Below are positions 14,949-22,884 of a DNA stretch of 64,000 nt, in pieces. Positions within the stretch are counted from its first letter, which is position 1. Each line of letters begins with the position of its first letter. The notes under the pieces were generated by a model, which was given only the letters and a program-made list of their open reading frames with translations, was not told where the DNA came from and made no database searches. The position numbers and the translations under genes were made by a program. The stretch is from positions 5,026,144-5,090,143 of the forward strand of contig NC_009380.1 of assembly GCF_000016425.1 (NCBI RefSeq), given 5' to 3'. This DNA comes from Salinispora tropica CNB-440 (GTDB lineage Bacteria; Actinomycetota; Actinomycetes; Mycobacteriales; Micromonosporaceae).

Positions 14949-16741
14949 CCCTTGACTCCTTCCGGAACGGCAGTCGCTTGGTTCGCCTGGTAGCGCGACC
15001 ACATCCGTGCGTAGCGCCCGCCTGCGGCGACGAGTTGCGGGTGCGTACCGCGCTCGACGATCCGCCCCGCGTCGAGGACGAGGATCTGATCGACGCCGAC
15101 GATGGTGTGCAGGCGGTGGGCGACCACCAGGACGGTGCGGTTGGTGGTGAGCTCGCCGAGTGCAGCCTGGATCGCCGCCTCCGAGTCCGGGTCGGCAAAC
15201 GCGGTGGCCTCGTCGAGCACCAGAATCGGGGCGTCGGCGAGCAGCGCACGAGCGATCGTCACCCGTTGCGCCTCACCACCGGAGAGGTTCGCATCGACAC
15301 CAATGACGGAGTCATACCCTCGCTCGAAGCGGAGGATTCGGTCGTGGATCTGCGCCGCGCGCGCCACCCGCTCGACGTCCTCGTCCGTGGCGTCGGGCCG
15401 CGTGAGCCGGATATTGTCGCGCAGGCTCGTGCGCAACAGCCGCACGTCCTGGAACACGAACCCGACCTCGCGGTACAGCTGCTCCGATGAGATCTGCCGG
15501 ACGTCCGCCGCGCCGATCGTGACCTGTCCCGCCGACGCATCGTAGAACCGCGGCACCAGTTTGGCCATCGTGGACTTACCCGAACCGGAGGCCCCGACGA
15601 GCGCCGTGACGGTACCTGGCGCGCAGGCCGCGACGATGTCGTGCAGCACCTGGTGTCGGCCGTCGTAGCTGAACGAGACCCGCTCGAATCCGATGTCATG
15701 GCCGTCCGGCGTGGCGGGCGAGCCGGCCTCGGGTACCGACGGCAGGGCGAAGAACCTCGCGAGGGACTCATGCGCCTTTGCCGCGTTGCGCAGGAACTGC
15801 GCCGAGGAGGCGAGTTTCATCAACGGCCCGGTCAGCCCAAGCCCCAACAACAGCCCGGGGAGCACATCGATGGGCTCGGCCTCACCACTGGACACCAGGT
15901 GGGCACCGGCGGCAAGCAGGAGGACCAGCACGACCACCGGGGAGGTGACGACCTCAGCGATGCCCTGCAACGGCGCGGTATCCCGGGTCCATCGCCCAAT
16001 GAAGTCGACGTACTGCCGCATCTGGTCGTGGTAGCGGCGGTGACTGCGACCAACCTGGCCAAACCGCTTGACCACGGCGATGCCGTGAACGAACTCCACG
16101 GTGGCACCGGACAGGCGTTCGGTCGCCGCGTCGTACTGTGCGAACTTCTCCGCGCCGCCCCGCATTATCAACGCGTACAGCACGATCGAGAGAAGAACCG
16201 GCACCAGCGCGACCAGGGCCAACTGCCACTGCACGACGAACAGATAGACGATGCCGATGACGGGCACGGTGATCGCGGTGACGACGTCCTGGATCCCGTG
16301 CGCAACGAGTTGATGCAGCGCGATCACGTCGTTCTCGACCATCTTGCGCACCGTTCCGGAGGTACGCGTATCGAACCAGCCCAGCGGCAGGCGCTGAAGG
16401 TGACGGATGATCCGCTGCCGCAGCGAAAGCTGTAGCTCCGCGTCGGCCAGGTGGCTGACCATGCCCGACCCGACCGCGGTACTGAAGCTGACGAGCAGAG
16501 CCACCACCGCCAGGGCCACAATGGTCCAGACCCGGGAGGTGTCCACCTCGCCGGTCGACAGGGACGGCAGGAGAGCACGCGCAAGCTCAACGATCGCGAT
16601 GAACGGGACCACTCCGGTCGCCGCACCGATCACGCTGAGCAGCACGATCCCCGCGAGGCTGCCGCGGACAGGTGCGAAGAAGTCATCGCGGGGGGCTCGT
16701 GCTTCGCCGCTTTCGGCGTGTTGCTGCCGCGTTGTCGCCAT
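14945..16741 (-). CDS. ABC transporter, fused permease/ATPase (first half-transporter)
   Basis: 598 residues. The transmembrane domain starts near residue 28; Walker A is at 383-390 (GASGSGKS), with signature NLSGGEAQRV and Walker B ILVLDEATAFADPDSE. The DEATAFAD-type Walker B extension is typical of the YbtP/IrtA-like half of siderophore-related heterodimers. I chose ATG 16741 because GGAAGGAA lies just upstream; an in-frame ATG at 16783 gives 14 more residues. First gene of a two-gene operon divergent from a TetR regulator. Confidence 0.88.
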   Translation of the reverse strand: MATTRQQHAESGEARAPRDDFFAPVRGSLAGIVLLSVIGAATGVVPFIAIVELARALLPSLSTGEVDTSRVWTIVALAVVALLVSFSTAVGSGMVSHLADAELQLSLRQRIIRHLQRLPLGWFDTRTSGTVRKMVENDVIALHQLVAHGIQDVVTAITVPVIGIVYLFVVQWQLALVALVPVLLSIVLYALIMRGGAEKFAQYDAATERLSGATVEFVHGIAVVKRFGQVGRSHRRYHDQMRQYVDFIGRWTRDTAPLQGIAEVVTSPVVVLVLLLAAGAHLVSSGEAEPIDVLPGLLLGLGLTGPLMKLASSAQFLRNAAKAHESLARFFALPSVPEAGSPATPDGHDIGFERVSFSYDGRHQVLHDIVAACAPGTVTALVGASGSGKSTMAKLVPRFYDASAGQVTIGAADVRQISSEQLYREVGFVFQDVRLLRTSLRDNIRLTRPDATDEDVERVARAAQIHDRILRFERGYDSVIGVDANLSGGEAQRVTIARALLADAPILVLDEATAFADPDSEAAIQAALGELTTNRTVLVVAHRLHTIVGVDQILVLDAGRIVERGTHPQLVAAGGRYARMWSRYQANQATAVPEGVKG

Positions 16742-16816
16742 CGCCGTTCCTTCCGACCTCGCGGACGCTGTCAACCGTCGCATCGCTCATGACAACGATC
16801 ACCAGGAAGCTACACC

Positions 16817-16827
16817 GAACACTGTTC
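16817..16827. promoter_or_regulatory. Palindrome, candidate TetR operator
   Basis: GAACACTGTTC is a perfect inverted repeat (GAACA-C-TGTTC) in the gap between the ABC operon and the divergent TetR gene, a usual place for the operator of a local TetR repressor. It is short, so this is tentative. Confidence 0.4.
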
Positions 16828-16914
16828 TAATGCCAGACCCGGCTACGGTCGTGTGAGCCGCGCCCCATCGGCCGTCCGACTGATGTTCTGCCCGCCGTCT
16901 GCGAGGATGCCGAC

Positions 16915-17604
16915 GTGCCGAAGCCCTCCTCGCCCCCGTTCCACGTGGGCCTCACACCCGCGCGGATCATCGACGTCGCCGTGGATCTCACCCGCGATTC
17001 CCACCTGTTCGGCTGGTCGATCCGAGACCTCGCGGGACGGCTCGACGTCGCGCCATCGGTCATCTACCACCACATCGGCGGCAAGGATCGGATAGCCCGT
17101 CATGTCGTTGAGCGTGTGCTCGAGCCACTGGCACCACCGCCTGCCAGCCCTGACTGGCAGGCATGGTTCCGCGAGCTACTCAACTCCATCTACCCTGCCG
17201 TCTCCGCGCATCCCGGCGTCGCCAAGTGGCTGCTCATGCACGGGCCGACCATCCCCTCGGTCATTCCCGTCGTCGACACCGGGATCAGCGTCCTGCAACA
17301 CGCCGGGTTCGGTGACCGCGCCGGCCTGGCCTACGCCGCGCTGCTCAACAACGCCATGCTCAGCGTCTCGATCGGGGACGAACGCCTCATCCACGAGGAC
17401 GATGGCCCACGCGACCATGCCGCGATGATGGAGGAGTTTCGCCTGGCCACTACCGACAGCCCGGGCGTCGCTGTGCTGACAGAGGTGCTCATCACCCCAT
17501 TTGTCGAGAGCGACAGCGCCGCCACACACAACCGCGAGAGCTACTACCGTTTCGTCAACGACATCACCATCGCGGGACTAGCCGTCATGCTCACCGGGGC
17601 CTGA
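16915..17604 (+). CDS. TetR-family transcriptional regulator
   Basis: 229 residues from GTG with GAGG upstream. The N-terminal helix-turn-helix is clear: LTPARIIDVAVDLTRD, then SIRDLAGRLDVAPSVIYHHIGGKDRIARHV. The C-terminal part (about 70-229) is an all-helical ligand and dimer domain resembling the TetR_C group of drug-responsive repressors. Divergent from the ABC half-transporter operon with a palindrome between them, so it probably represses that exporter or importer and itself. Its ligand is unknown. Confidence 0.88.
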   Translation: MPKPSSPPFHVGLTPARIIDVAVDLTRDSHLFGWSIRDLAGRLDVAPSVIYHHIGGKDRIARHVVERVLEPLAPPPASPDWQAWFRELLNSIYPAVSAHPGVAKWLLMHGPTIPSVIPVVDTGISVLQHAGFGDRAGLAYAALLNNAMLSVSIGDERLIHEDDGPRDHAAMMEEFRLATTDSPGVAVLTEVLITPFVESDSAATHNRESYYRFVNDITIAGLAVMLTGA

Positions 17605-17616
17605 CCCGCGCCCGGC

Positions 17617-18378
17617 TCAGGCCCCGGCGCCGTGCCGACCAGCACCCGCGGCGAACCGGGCCGCCCCGGCCACCGCATCAGCGGCCGACGACTCCATCCC
17701 AAACCCCAGCTCGGTCGCCAGCGCCGCCGGCTCCGGCAGCGCCGCCGTGGCCAGCACCGCCGCCCGATCGCCGCGCAGACAGGTCTGCGGGTGCCCGGCG
17801 AGCTCCGCGGCCAGCTGCTCGGCGGCCGTCCGCGCGGTACCCGGGGCGACCAGCCGATTCACCAGACCCATCGCGTACGCCTCGGGCGCGGGCACCGGAC
17901 GGCCGGTGAGGATCAGGTCCATCGCCCGGCTCTCGCCGATCAGTCTGGGCAGCCGGAACGTCCCACCGTCGATCAGCGGTACGCCCCAGCGCCGGCAGAA
18001 GACGCCGAGCACCGCGTCGTCCTCGGCGACCCGCAGGTCGCACCAGAGCGCCAGCTCCAGCCCGCCCGCCACCGCGTACCCGGAGATCGCCGCGATCACG
18101 GGCTTGGACAGTGTCATCCGGGTCGGACCCATCGGGCCGTCCCCGTCCGGTGCGACACGGTTGCCGGTGGGGGTGCCGATCGCCTTCAGGTCGGCACCGG
18201 AGCAAAACGTGCCGCCCGCACCGCAAAGCACCGCCACCGCCGCCTCCGGGTCGGCCTCGAAGGCGCGGAACGCGTCGGCCAGCGCCTGCGCGGTCGGACC
18301 GTCCACGGCGTTCCGCGCCTGCGGTCGATCCAGGATCACAGTGGTCACCATCGCGGACCGTTCGACGCGTACGCCCAT
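17617..18378 (-). CDS. Enoyl-CoA hydratase/isomerase family protein
   Basis: 253 residues of the crotonase superfamily: TVILDRPQARNAVD at the N-terminus, oxyanion-hole segment GTFCSGADLKAIG, and AISGYAVAGGLELALWCDLRV. At the usual acid/base positions the sequence reads RRWGVPLIDGGTFRLPRLIG, where hydratases have a Glu and here an Asp is present, so the exact reaction on the acyl-CoA is uncertain. I used ATG 18378; an in-frame upstream start at 18411 adds 11 unlikely residues. Convergent with the TetR gene and alone in its transcription unit. Confidence 0.85.
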   Translation of the reverse strand: MGVRVERSAMVTTVILDRPQARNAVDGPTAQALADAFRAFEADPEAAVAVLCGAGGTFCSGADLKAIGTPTGNRVAPDGDGPMGPTRMTLSKPVIAAISGYAVAGGLELALWCDLRVAEDDAVLGVFCRRWGVPLIDGGTFRLPRLIGESRAMDLILTGRPVPAPEAYAMGLVNRLVAPGTARTAAEQLAAELAGHPQTCLRGDRAAVLATAALPEPAALATELGFGMESSAADAVAGAARFAAGAGRHGAGA

Positions 18379-18538
18379 CGGCACAGCATGACGCGGCGGT
18401 GTCCGGCGCACCAGTGCCAGAGCCCGAACTCGGCGCTCAGGCTGGCATCGTCCCTGGATATCGGATTAGAGTGCTCAACGACTTGATCATGCGAGGTGCC
18501 CGCGTGAAGCGTGGCCGAACGCGGCGGGAGCCTGCCCG

Positions 18539-19168
18539 ATGGACCTGTACGACGTCATCCACCGCCGCCGGGACGTGCGGGCGCAGTTCACCGGGGCGCC
18601 GGTGCCCACGGAGACCCTGGACCGGGTGCTCGCCGCCGCCCACGCGGCGCCAAGCGTCGGGTACTCGCAGCCGTGGGACTTCATCCTGGTCCGCGACCCG
18701 GAGTTGCGCCGGGCCTTCCACGAGCACGTCAGCGCCGAGCGGAAGGTCTTCGCCGCGACGCTGACCGGGGAGGCCGCCGAAAGATTCGCCGGCATCAAGA
18801 TCGACGGGGTGCTGGAGTCCAGCCTGTCGGTCGTCGTCACCTACGACCCGACCCGGGGCGGGCCGGCGGTCCTCGGCCGGCACGCCATCGCCGACACCGG
18901 GCTCTACTCGGCCTGCCTGGCCATCCAGAACCTCTGGCTCGCCGCGACCGCCGAGGGACTCGGCGTCGGCTGGGTGTCGTTCTACCGGGAGGGGTGGCTC
19001 GCCGAGCTGCTCCGGATCCCGGCCGGGATCCGTCCGGTGGCCTGGCTCTGCCTCGGCCCGGTCACCCACTTCGAGGCGGTACCTGACCTGGCCCGGCACG
19101 GCTGGCGAAGCAAGCGCCCGCTGACCGAGGCCGTGCACACCGACCGCTGGGGCAGCGCACCCACATAG
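18539..19168 (+). CDS. bluB: 5,6-dimethylbenzimidazole synthase (BluB)
   Basis: 209 residues of the BluB branch of nitroreductase-fold flavoproteins: start MDLYDVIHRRRDVRAQF, then AAPSVGYSQPWDFILV, and the BluB-typical end GVGWVSFYREGWLAELLRIP with LCLGPVTHF. BluB uses O2 to break down reduced FMN into 5,6-dimethylbenzimidazole, the lower ligand of vitamin B12. No other cobalamin genes are adjacent and no B12 riboswitch was recognised upstream. GGCGGGAG precedes the ATG. A product of the B12 pathway would matter to the MerR/B12-like regulator of the crt locus if that still binds cobalamin. Confidence 0.88.
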   Translation: MDLYDVIHRRRDVRAQFTGAPVPTETLDRVLAAAHAAPSVGYSQPWDFILVRDPELRRAFHEHVSAERKVFAATLTGEAAERFAGIKIDGVLESSLSVVVTYDPTRGGPAVLGRHAIADTGLYSACLAIQNLWLAATAEGLGVGWVSFYREGWLAELLRIPAGIRPVAWLCLGPVTHFEAVPDLARHGWRSKRPLTEAVHTDRWGSAPT

Positions 19169-19251
19169 CGCCACACACCCCCACATGGGGCCGGCGCACC
19201 CACGTAGGACCACGCACCCAATAGGGTCGGCGCAGCCCGGTCCGGCCGGTG

Positions 19252-20475
19252 TCACTCCCGCCGGTGCCGGCCAGTCGGCAGCTCCCACTGCCGCCGCCCG
19301 GCCGTCACCGCCTTACGGCCGGTCCCGGCGCGAGCGGTCGCCGGGCGTCGGCGCAGGCCGAGCGCCGCGCCGATCTGCGCGCCGACGATGCTCGACACGG
19401 CGAGGACGGCCGAGACGGCGAGCGGCCGATTCACCCGGTCCGGATCGCCGGGACCAGCCGCCCCCACGGCCACGATCGGCACCTCCGCCGCCGGGTCCGG
19501 GGCGGTCTGACCCGGGGCGGCCTGACCCGAGGCGGTCTGACCCGAGGCGGTCTGACCCGAGGCGGTCTGACCCGGGGCGGCCTGACCCGAGGCTGTCGTA
19601 TCCGTCGTGGACGCGTCCGAGACCGCCGTACCCGAAACCGCCGACTCCGCCGGTGGCGGCTGCGTCGACTGCTCGGCCGGTGCCGGCGCGGGCGGCCGGG
19701 GTGGGGTCGGGCGGGCGACCAGCCCTCCGGTGGCGTGCGGGCCGGGGCCACGATCGTGGGCCTCGGCGGGCAGCCGCAGGAGCTGGCCCGGGTGGATGCG
19801 GTCCGGGTCGGTCAGCCGGTTCAGCGTGGCCAGGCTCTGGTAGTCCTCGAAACCGTCCAGGTACCGCGCGGCGATCGATCCGAGGTAGTCGCCCCGGGCC
19901 ACCCGATAGACCGGCTCCCGCTCCGACTCACCGGTCGGCGCAGCGGTTGGCACGGGCTTCGCCGCCTGCCGCACCGGCTCGGTCAGCGCGGCCGACACCG
20001 GTCCTTCCACCCGGGGTAGCGCCCCGCTGGCCGGCGCCGCAGCGGCTGCCGTCGCGACCGTGGGTGCCGTTGGGCCCACCACCACCGCCGCCGCGCTGGC
20101 CGCGACCGGACTGGCCACCAAGATCAATGCGACTGAACCGACCAGCGCGGCGGCGGCCCGCTGCTGCCGACCCATCCCCGGCAACCGGGGGGCCGGGCGA
20201 CGGACGGCGAGGGCACCCAGCTCGACCAGCACCGAGAGGGTGAACGTGGCCCAGCCCGCCCAGCCGGCCACCGCCAACGCCCGGATGAAGAGCTGACCGT
20301 CGTCGCGGCTGGTCAACACGGTGCCGACCTCACCGAGGGTGGGCACCTGCGCCGGCAGCGGGTTACCGGCGAACGCGAGCAGCGCCACCGGGGCGCCGAC
20401 CAGCAGCACACAGAGCAGAGCGAGCGCGCCGAACCCGGTGAGCACCCGTCCGAGGACACGAGCCGGTGTGGACAT
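19252..20475 (-). CDS. LysM-domain membrane protein at the end of the tad locus
   Basis: 407 residues. There are hydrophobic segments near residues 10-35, 62-88 and 108-135, then a Pro/Ala linker, and a LysM domain at about 188-240 (YRVARGDYLGSIAARYLDGF ... DPDRIHPGQLLRLP) expected to bind peptidoglycan. A low-complexity Pro/Thr/Ser/Gln/Ala region includes repeated TASGQ/APGQ units, and a last hydrophobic helix lies near 353-375. It starts 15 bases after the TadG-like gene, so it is probably the last gene of the pilus operon and may anchor the machinery to the wall. Similar proteins in other actinomycetes carry a BTAD domain; none is seen here. Confidence 0.75.
   Translation of the reverse strand: MSTPARVLGRVLTGFGALALLCVLLVGAPVALLAFAGNPLPAQVPTLGEVGTVLTSRDDGQLFIRALAVAGWAGWATFTLSVLVELGALAVRRPAPRLPGMGRQQRAAAALVGSVALILVASPVAASAAAVVVGPTAPTVATAAAAAPASGALPRVEGPVSAALTEPVRQAAKPVPTAAPTGESEREPVYRVARGDYLGSIAARYLDGFEDYQSLATLNRLTDPDRIHPGQLLRLPAEAHDRGPGPHATGGLVARPTPPRPPAPAPAEQSTQPPPAESAVSGTAVSDASTTDTTASGQAAPGQTASGQTASGQTASGQAAPGQTAPDPAAEVPIVAVGAAGPGDPDRVNRPLAVSAVLAVSSIVGAQIGAALGLRRRPATARAGTGRKAVTAGRRQWELPTGRHRRE
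19501..19590. repeat. Six 15-bp tandem repeats inside the LysM gene
   Basis: Six consecutive copies of a 15-base unit (consensus GGCGGTCTGACCCGA, with two third-position variants) encode the five-residue SGQTA/PGQTA-type repeat on the minus strand. The period is a multiple of three, so copy-number change would alter linker length without frameshift. Confidence 0.9.
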
Positions 20476-20489
20476 GGCGGCCTTCCTTC

Positions 20490-20975
20490 CTACGGTCCGC
20501 CGGTCAGCGCCCGAGCGGTCGCCTCCCCGGTGACGTTGACGGTGTCGTCGAAGCCGACGAGGCCGAGCAGCGACCTCTCGTAGGTGACGGTGACCCGCAC
20601 CCGGACCACGGTCTCCCCGTCAACCACCGGGAAGCTGACGGTGTGGGTACTGGCACCGGCGGCGGCGAGATACTCGGTCACCGCCCGCCGCGCCTGCGGC
20701 TCGTCGATCCGCTTCGGCCCTCCCTCGATCGCGCTGACCAGATCGATCGACTGCCCCCCGGCACGGGCGGCCTCGCTGGCGAGGTTGTCGGCTCGTTGCA
20801 GCGCACGCAGCTGCCCGGCCCCATCGAAGGCGAGCGCCACAACGGTGAGTATTCCCAGGGCGGCGATTGCCAGGAAAACACTGACCCGGCCCGAGTCAGT
20901 GCGGCTCGAGTCGGTGCGGCCCGAGTCGTCCCGACGGGTGGGCACGGCGATCACTGGGGACACCCGCGGTACCAC
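20490..20975 (-). CDS. TadG-like pilus assembly protein
   Basis: 161 residues, with an N-terminal cytosolic tail, then a TadE/TadG prepilin-like membrane segment (GRVSVFLAIAALGILTVVAL) followed by LRALQRADNLASEAARAGGQ, and a small extracellular domain with TVNVTGEATARALTGG at the end. Members are minor pseudopilins of the Flp pilus. The start is a GTG at 20975 with a weak GGGGG upstream; nearby in-frame GTGs at 20963, 20954 and 20945 are alternatives. The antisense MOSC gene now separates it from tadE, so it needs its own promoter or read-through from the far side of that gene. Confidence 0.72.
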   Translation of the reverse strand: MVPRVSPVIAVPTRRDDSGRTDSSRTDSGRVSVFLAIAALGILTVVALAFDGAGQLRALQRADNLASEAARAGGQSIDLVSAIEGGPKRIDEPQARRAVTEYLAAAGASTHTVSFPVVDGETVVRVRVTVTYERSLLGLVGFDDTVNVTGEATARALTGGP

Positions 20976-20996
20976 GCCCCCACTACCGTGACGTCG

Positions 20997-21713
20997 ATGA
21001 AGGTAGCTGAGATCAGCAGATTCCCGATCAAGTCACTGCTCGGCGAGCGGCTCGACGACGTCGAGATCGAGCAGCGGGGACTCATCGGCGACCGGCTCTG
21101 GGCGGTCCGCGACGTCGAGGGCAAGATCGGCAGCGGCAAGAACACCCGCCGATTCCGCCGTATGCCCGGCCTGCTCCACCTTCGTGGGTACTTCGGCGAG
21201 CGCGTACCGACTGTGGAGCTGCCGGGTGGAGAAACGTTCGCCGCTGATGACCCGGCCGGACACGCCGCGGTCAGCCACGCCATCGGCAGGAACGTCACCA
21301 TTGCCCGCGAGGCGGAAGTCCAGCACCACGACGAGGGACCCGTCAGCCTGATCACCACGGCCGGGCTACGCCAACTCGCCGCGATGACCGGAGAACCGGT
21401 CGACCCGGCGCGGTTCCGCGCCAACCTCCTCATCGACCTACCCGGCACCGGCTTCCTCGACGACAGCTGGGTCGGCCAGGACCTACAGGTCGGACCGACT
21501 GTCCTCCTGCGGCCACAGGCCCTGCAGACCCGCTGCATCATGATCAACATGGCCCAGGGCGACCTACCCGAGAGTGGCCGACTCCTCAAGGCCGTCGCCG
21601 AGCGGCCGGACCTGACCTTCGGTCTGTGGGCGACCGTCATCCGCGCCGGCCGCATCGCGGTGGGCGACGCCGTGACCGTGAACTCCCGCACGCTCATCAC
21701 CGCCCACCCGTAG
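20997..21713 (+). CDS. MOSC-domain protein inserted in the tad locus
   Basis: 238 residues: a MOSC N-terminal beta-barrel (KVAEISRFPIKSLLGERLDD, GLIGDRLWAVRD) and a MOSC domain with RFRANLLIDL and the conserved Cys in LQTRCIMINMAQGD. MOSC proteins carry the molybdenum-cofactor or persulfide-transfer fold of MoCo sulfurases and YcbX/mARC enzymes. Standalone bacterial members are usually redox or detoxification proteins. It runs opposite to the pilus genes, overlaps the tadE stop by 17 bases and starts 21 bases from the TadG-like start. No pilus role is known for this family. Confidence 0.85.
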   Translation: MKVAEISRFPIKSLLGERLDDVEIEQRGLIGDRLWAVRDVEGKIGSGKNTRRFRRMPGLLHLRGYFGERVPTVELPGGETFAADDPAGHAAVSHAIGRNVTIAREAEVQHHDEGPVSLITTAGLRQLAAMTGEPVDPARFRANLLIDLPGTGFLDDSWVGQDLQVGPTVLLRPQALQTRCIMINMAQGDLPESGRLLKAVAERPDLTFGLWATVIRAGRIAVGDAVTVNSRTLITAHP

Positions 21714-22245
21714 CCGAGTACGTCACCGGTGCGACTTCGACATTCACGAACCCGAGAGCTCTACTCCGGTAACGGTCCAGGGGCGAGGTGAAGCTGGCCG
21801 ACACCCGGCGGCTGCCCGGCATCCCCGGAATCGTGTCCAGCCGCAGGTCGGACAGGTCGACGGTGCAGGAGAGCCGAACGGTCACCGAGGCCTGCTGGCC
21901 GATCGGGCTCCGGAACGCGGCGGCGAAACTGGTCGCCTGGCCGTTGACGGTGCCGGTGAGGTCGACTGTTGGCGTACTCGTGCAGTTCAGACCGCGCCAG
22001 TCGAGCTGCCGGACGGCCGCCTCCCGGGCCCGCTCACCGGCGGTGTCCGCGTCACGGGAGATGGAGGCGGCGCGTGCGGCGTCGTGCGCCGCCGCCTCGA
22101 CGGCCTCGGCCGCGACCGCGGTACGCCCGGCGACCCCGGCGAGGACCATCAGCGCGATGAAGGCCGGTGCGAGGATCGCCGCCTCGACGGAGACCGACCC
22201 GCGGTCACGCTTCGGGTCGCCGCGTCGACCGGGGTGCCGGATCAC
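21697..22245 (-). CDS. TadE-like pseudopilin (second copy)
   Basis: 182 residues from a GTG overlapping the previous tadE stop (GTGA). After a basic tail, the prepilin-like motif RGSVSVEAAILAPAFIALM with the conserved Glu marks the TadE signature, followed by a helix rich in Ala/Glu and a beta-rich extracellular domain with two Cys (NCTSTPTVDLTG and LSCTVDLSD) that may form a disulfide. TadE/TadF proteins are minor pseudopilins processed by the pilus prepilin peptidase. Upstream in-frame sequence belongs to the overlapping gene. Confidence 0.8.
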   Translation of the reverse strand: MIRHPGRRGDPKRDRGSVSVEAAILAPAFIALMVLAGVAGRTAVAAEAVEAAAHDAARAASISRDADTAGERAREAAVRQLDWRGLNCTSTPTVDLTGTVNGQATSFAAAFRSPIGQQASVTVRLSCTVDLSDLRLDTIPGMPGSRRVSASFTSPLDRYRSRALGFVNVEVAPVTYSATGGR

Positions 22246-22661
22246 GGCTCCGTCCACCGTTCCACCGTCCCGTGTGCGCTCTCCCGTACCGGGAAGTCGA
22301 CGCCGGGCACGACGGAGAGCGAGCGGCCGCGGACGGTGCAGGTCACGTCGGTCGCGTCGGTCTGACAACTCGGTCCCGGAGAGTCCCAGTCGACCAGCCA
22401 GCCACCGGCCGCGGCGAGGAAGCGTCGCGCCCGGTCCGCACCCGCGTCCGGCGGGGCGTTGAGTACCCGCTGCGCGTTGACCCCGCTCTGCGCCGCGTGC
22501 AACGCCGTCGATCGGGCGATGAACACGGCGGCCACCTGGATCGACCCGAAGAGCAGCAGAAAGATCACCGGCATCACCACCGCCAACTCCACCGGGTTGG
22601 CGCCCCGGTCCGTACCGCCGAGCCGTCGGCGCAGAGCGGCACGAGTGACCATTGCCGACAT
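22242..22661 (-). CDS. TadE-like pseudopilin (first copy)
   Basis: 139 residues: a basic leader, then RGANPVELAVVMPVIFLLLF, the TadE domain with the Glu expected at +5 after prepilin cleavage, and a small domain with two Cys (SCQTDATDVTC). It starts five bases after the pilin-like gene's stop and its own stop overlaps the next tadE. It probably initiates or caps Flp pili with the second TadE. An in-frame ATG at 22652 is an alternative start. Confidence 0.8.
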   Translation of the reverse strand: MSAMVTRAALRRRLGGTDRGANPVELAVVMPVIFLLLFGSIQVAAVFIARSTALHAAQSGVNAQRVLNAPPDAGADRARRFLAAAGGWLVDWDSPGPSCQTDATDVTCTVRGRSLSVVPGVDFPVRESAHGTVERWTEP

Positions 22662-22665
22662 CGGA

Positions 22666-22860
22666 TCAGGGCGCGGTGGGAATGGCGTTCATCCAGCCCT
22701 CCGCCCTGGTGGCGACAAGCGCCGTGACGGTGATCGCGGCGGCCACCAGACCAAAGATGATCACAGCGGTGGGGACTGGGCTGTCCCCCCGCTCGCCGTC
22801 GGAGCGCAGCTCGGCCAGGCGCGCGACCAGCGCGGCCTGAAGGTGGGTGAACAGGGACAT
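22666..22860 (-). CDS. Small Flp-pilin-like membrane protein
   Basis: 64 residues: MSLFTHLQAALVARLAELRS, then RGDSPVPTAVIIFGLVAAAI and a hydrophobic helix ending near residue 53. The size, leader and single helix fit a Flp-type pilin located between tadC and tadE, although the usual Glu at +5 is replaced (SPVPTAV). It is therefore either a divergent major pilin or a minor component. It begins 24 bases after the tadC stop. Confidence 0.65.
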   Translation of the reverse strand: MSLFTHLQAALVARLAELRSDGERGDSPVPTAVIIFGLVAAAITVTALVATRAEGWMNAIPTAP

Positions 22861-22884
22861 GGCGGGCTCCTTGTCGGACGGTCG

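Noticed and set aside
18412..18538. Cobalamin riboswitch upstream of bluB
   Set aside because: No B12-box-like sequence or long conserved leader; the gap is only 127 bases.
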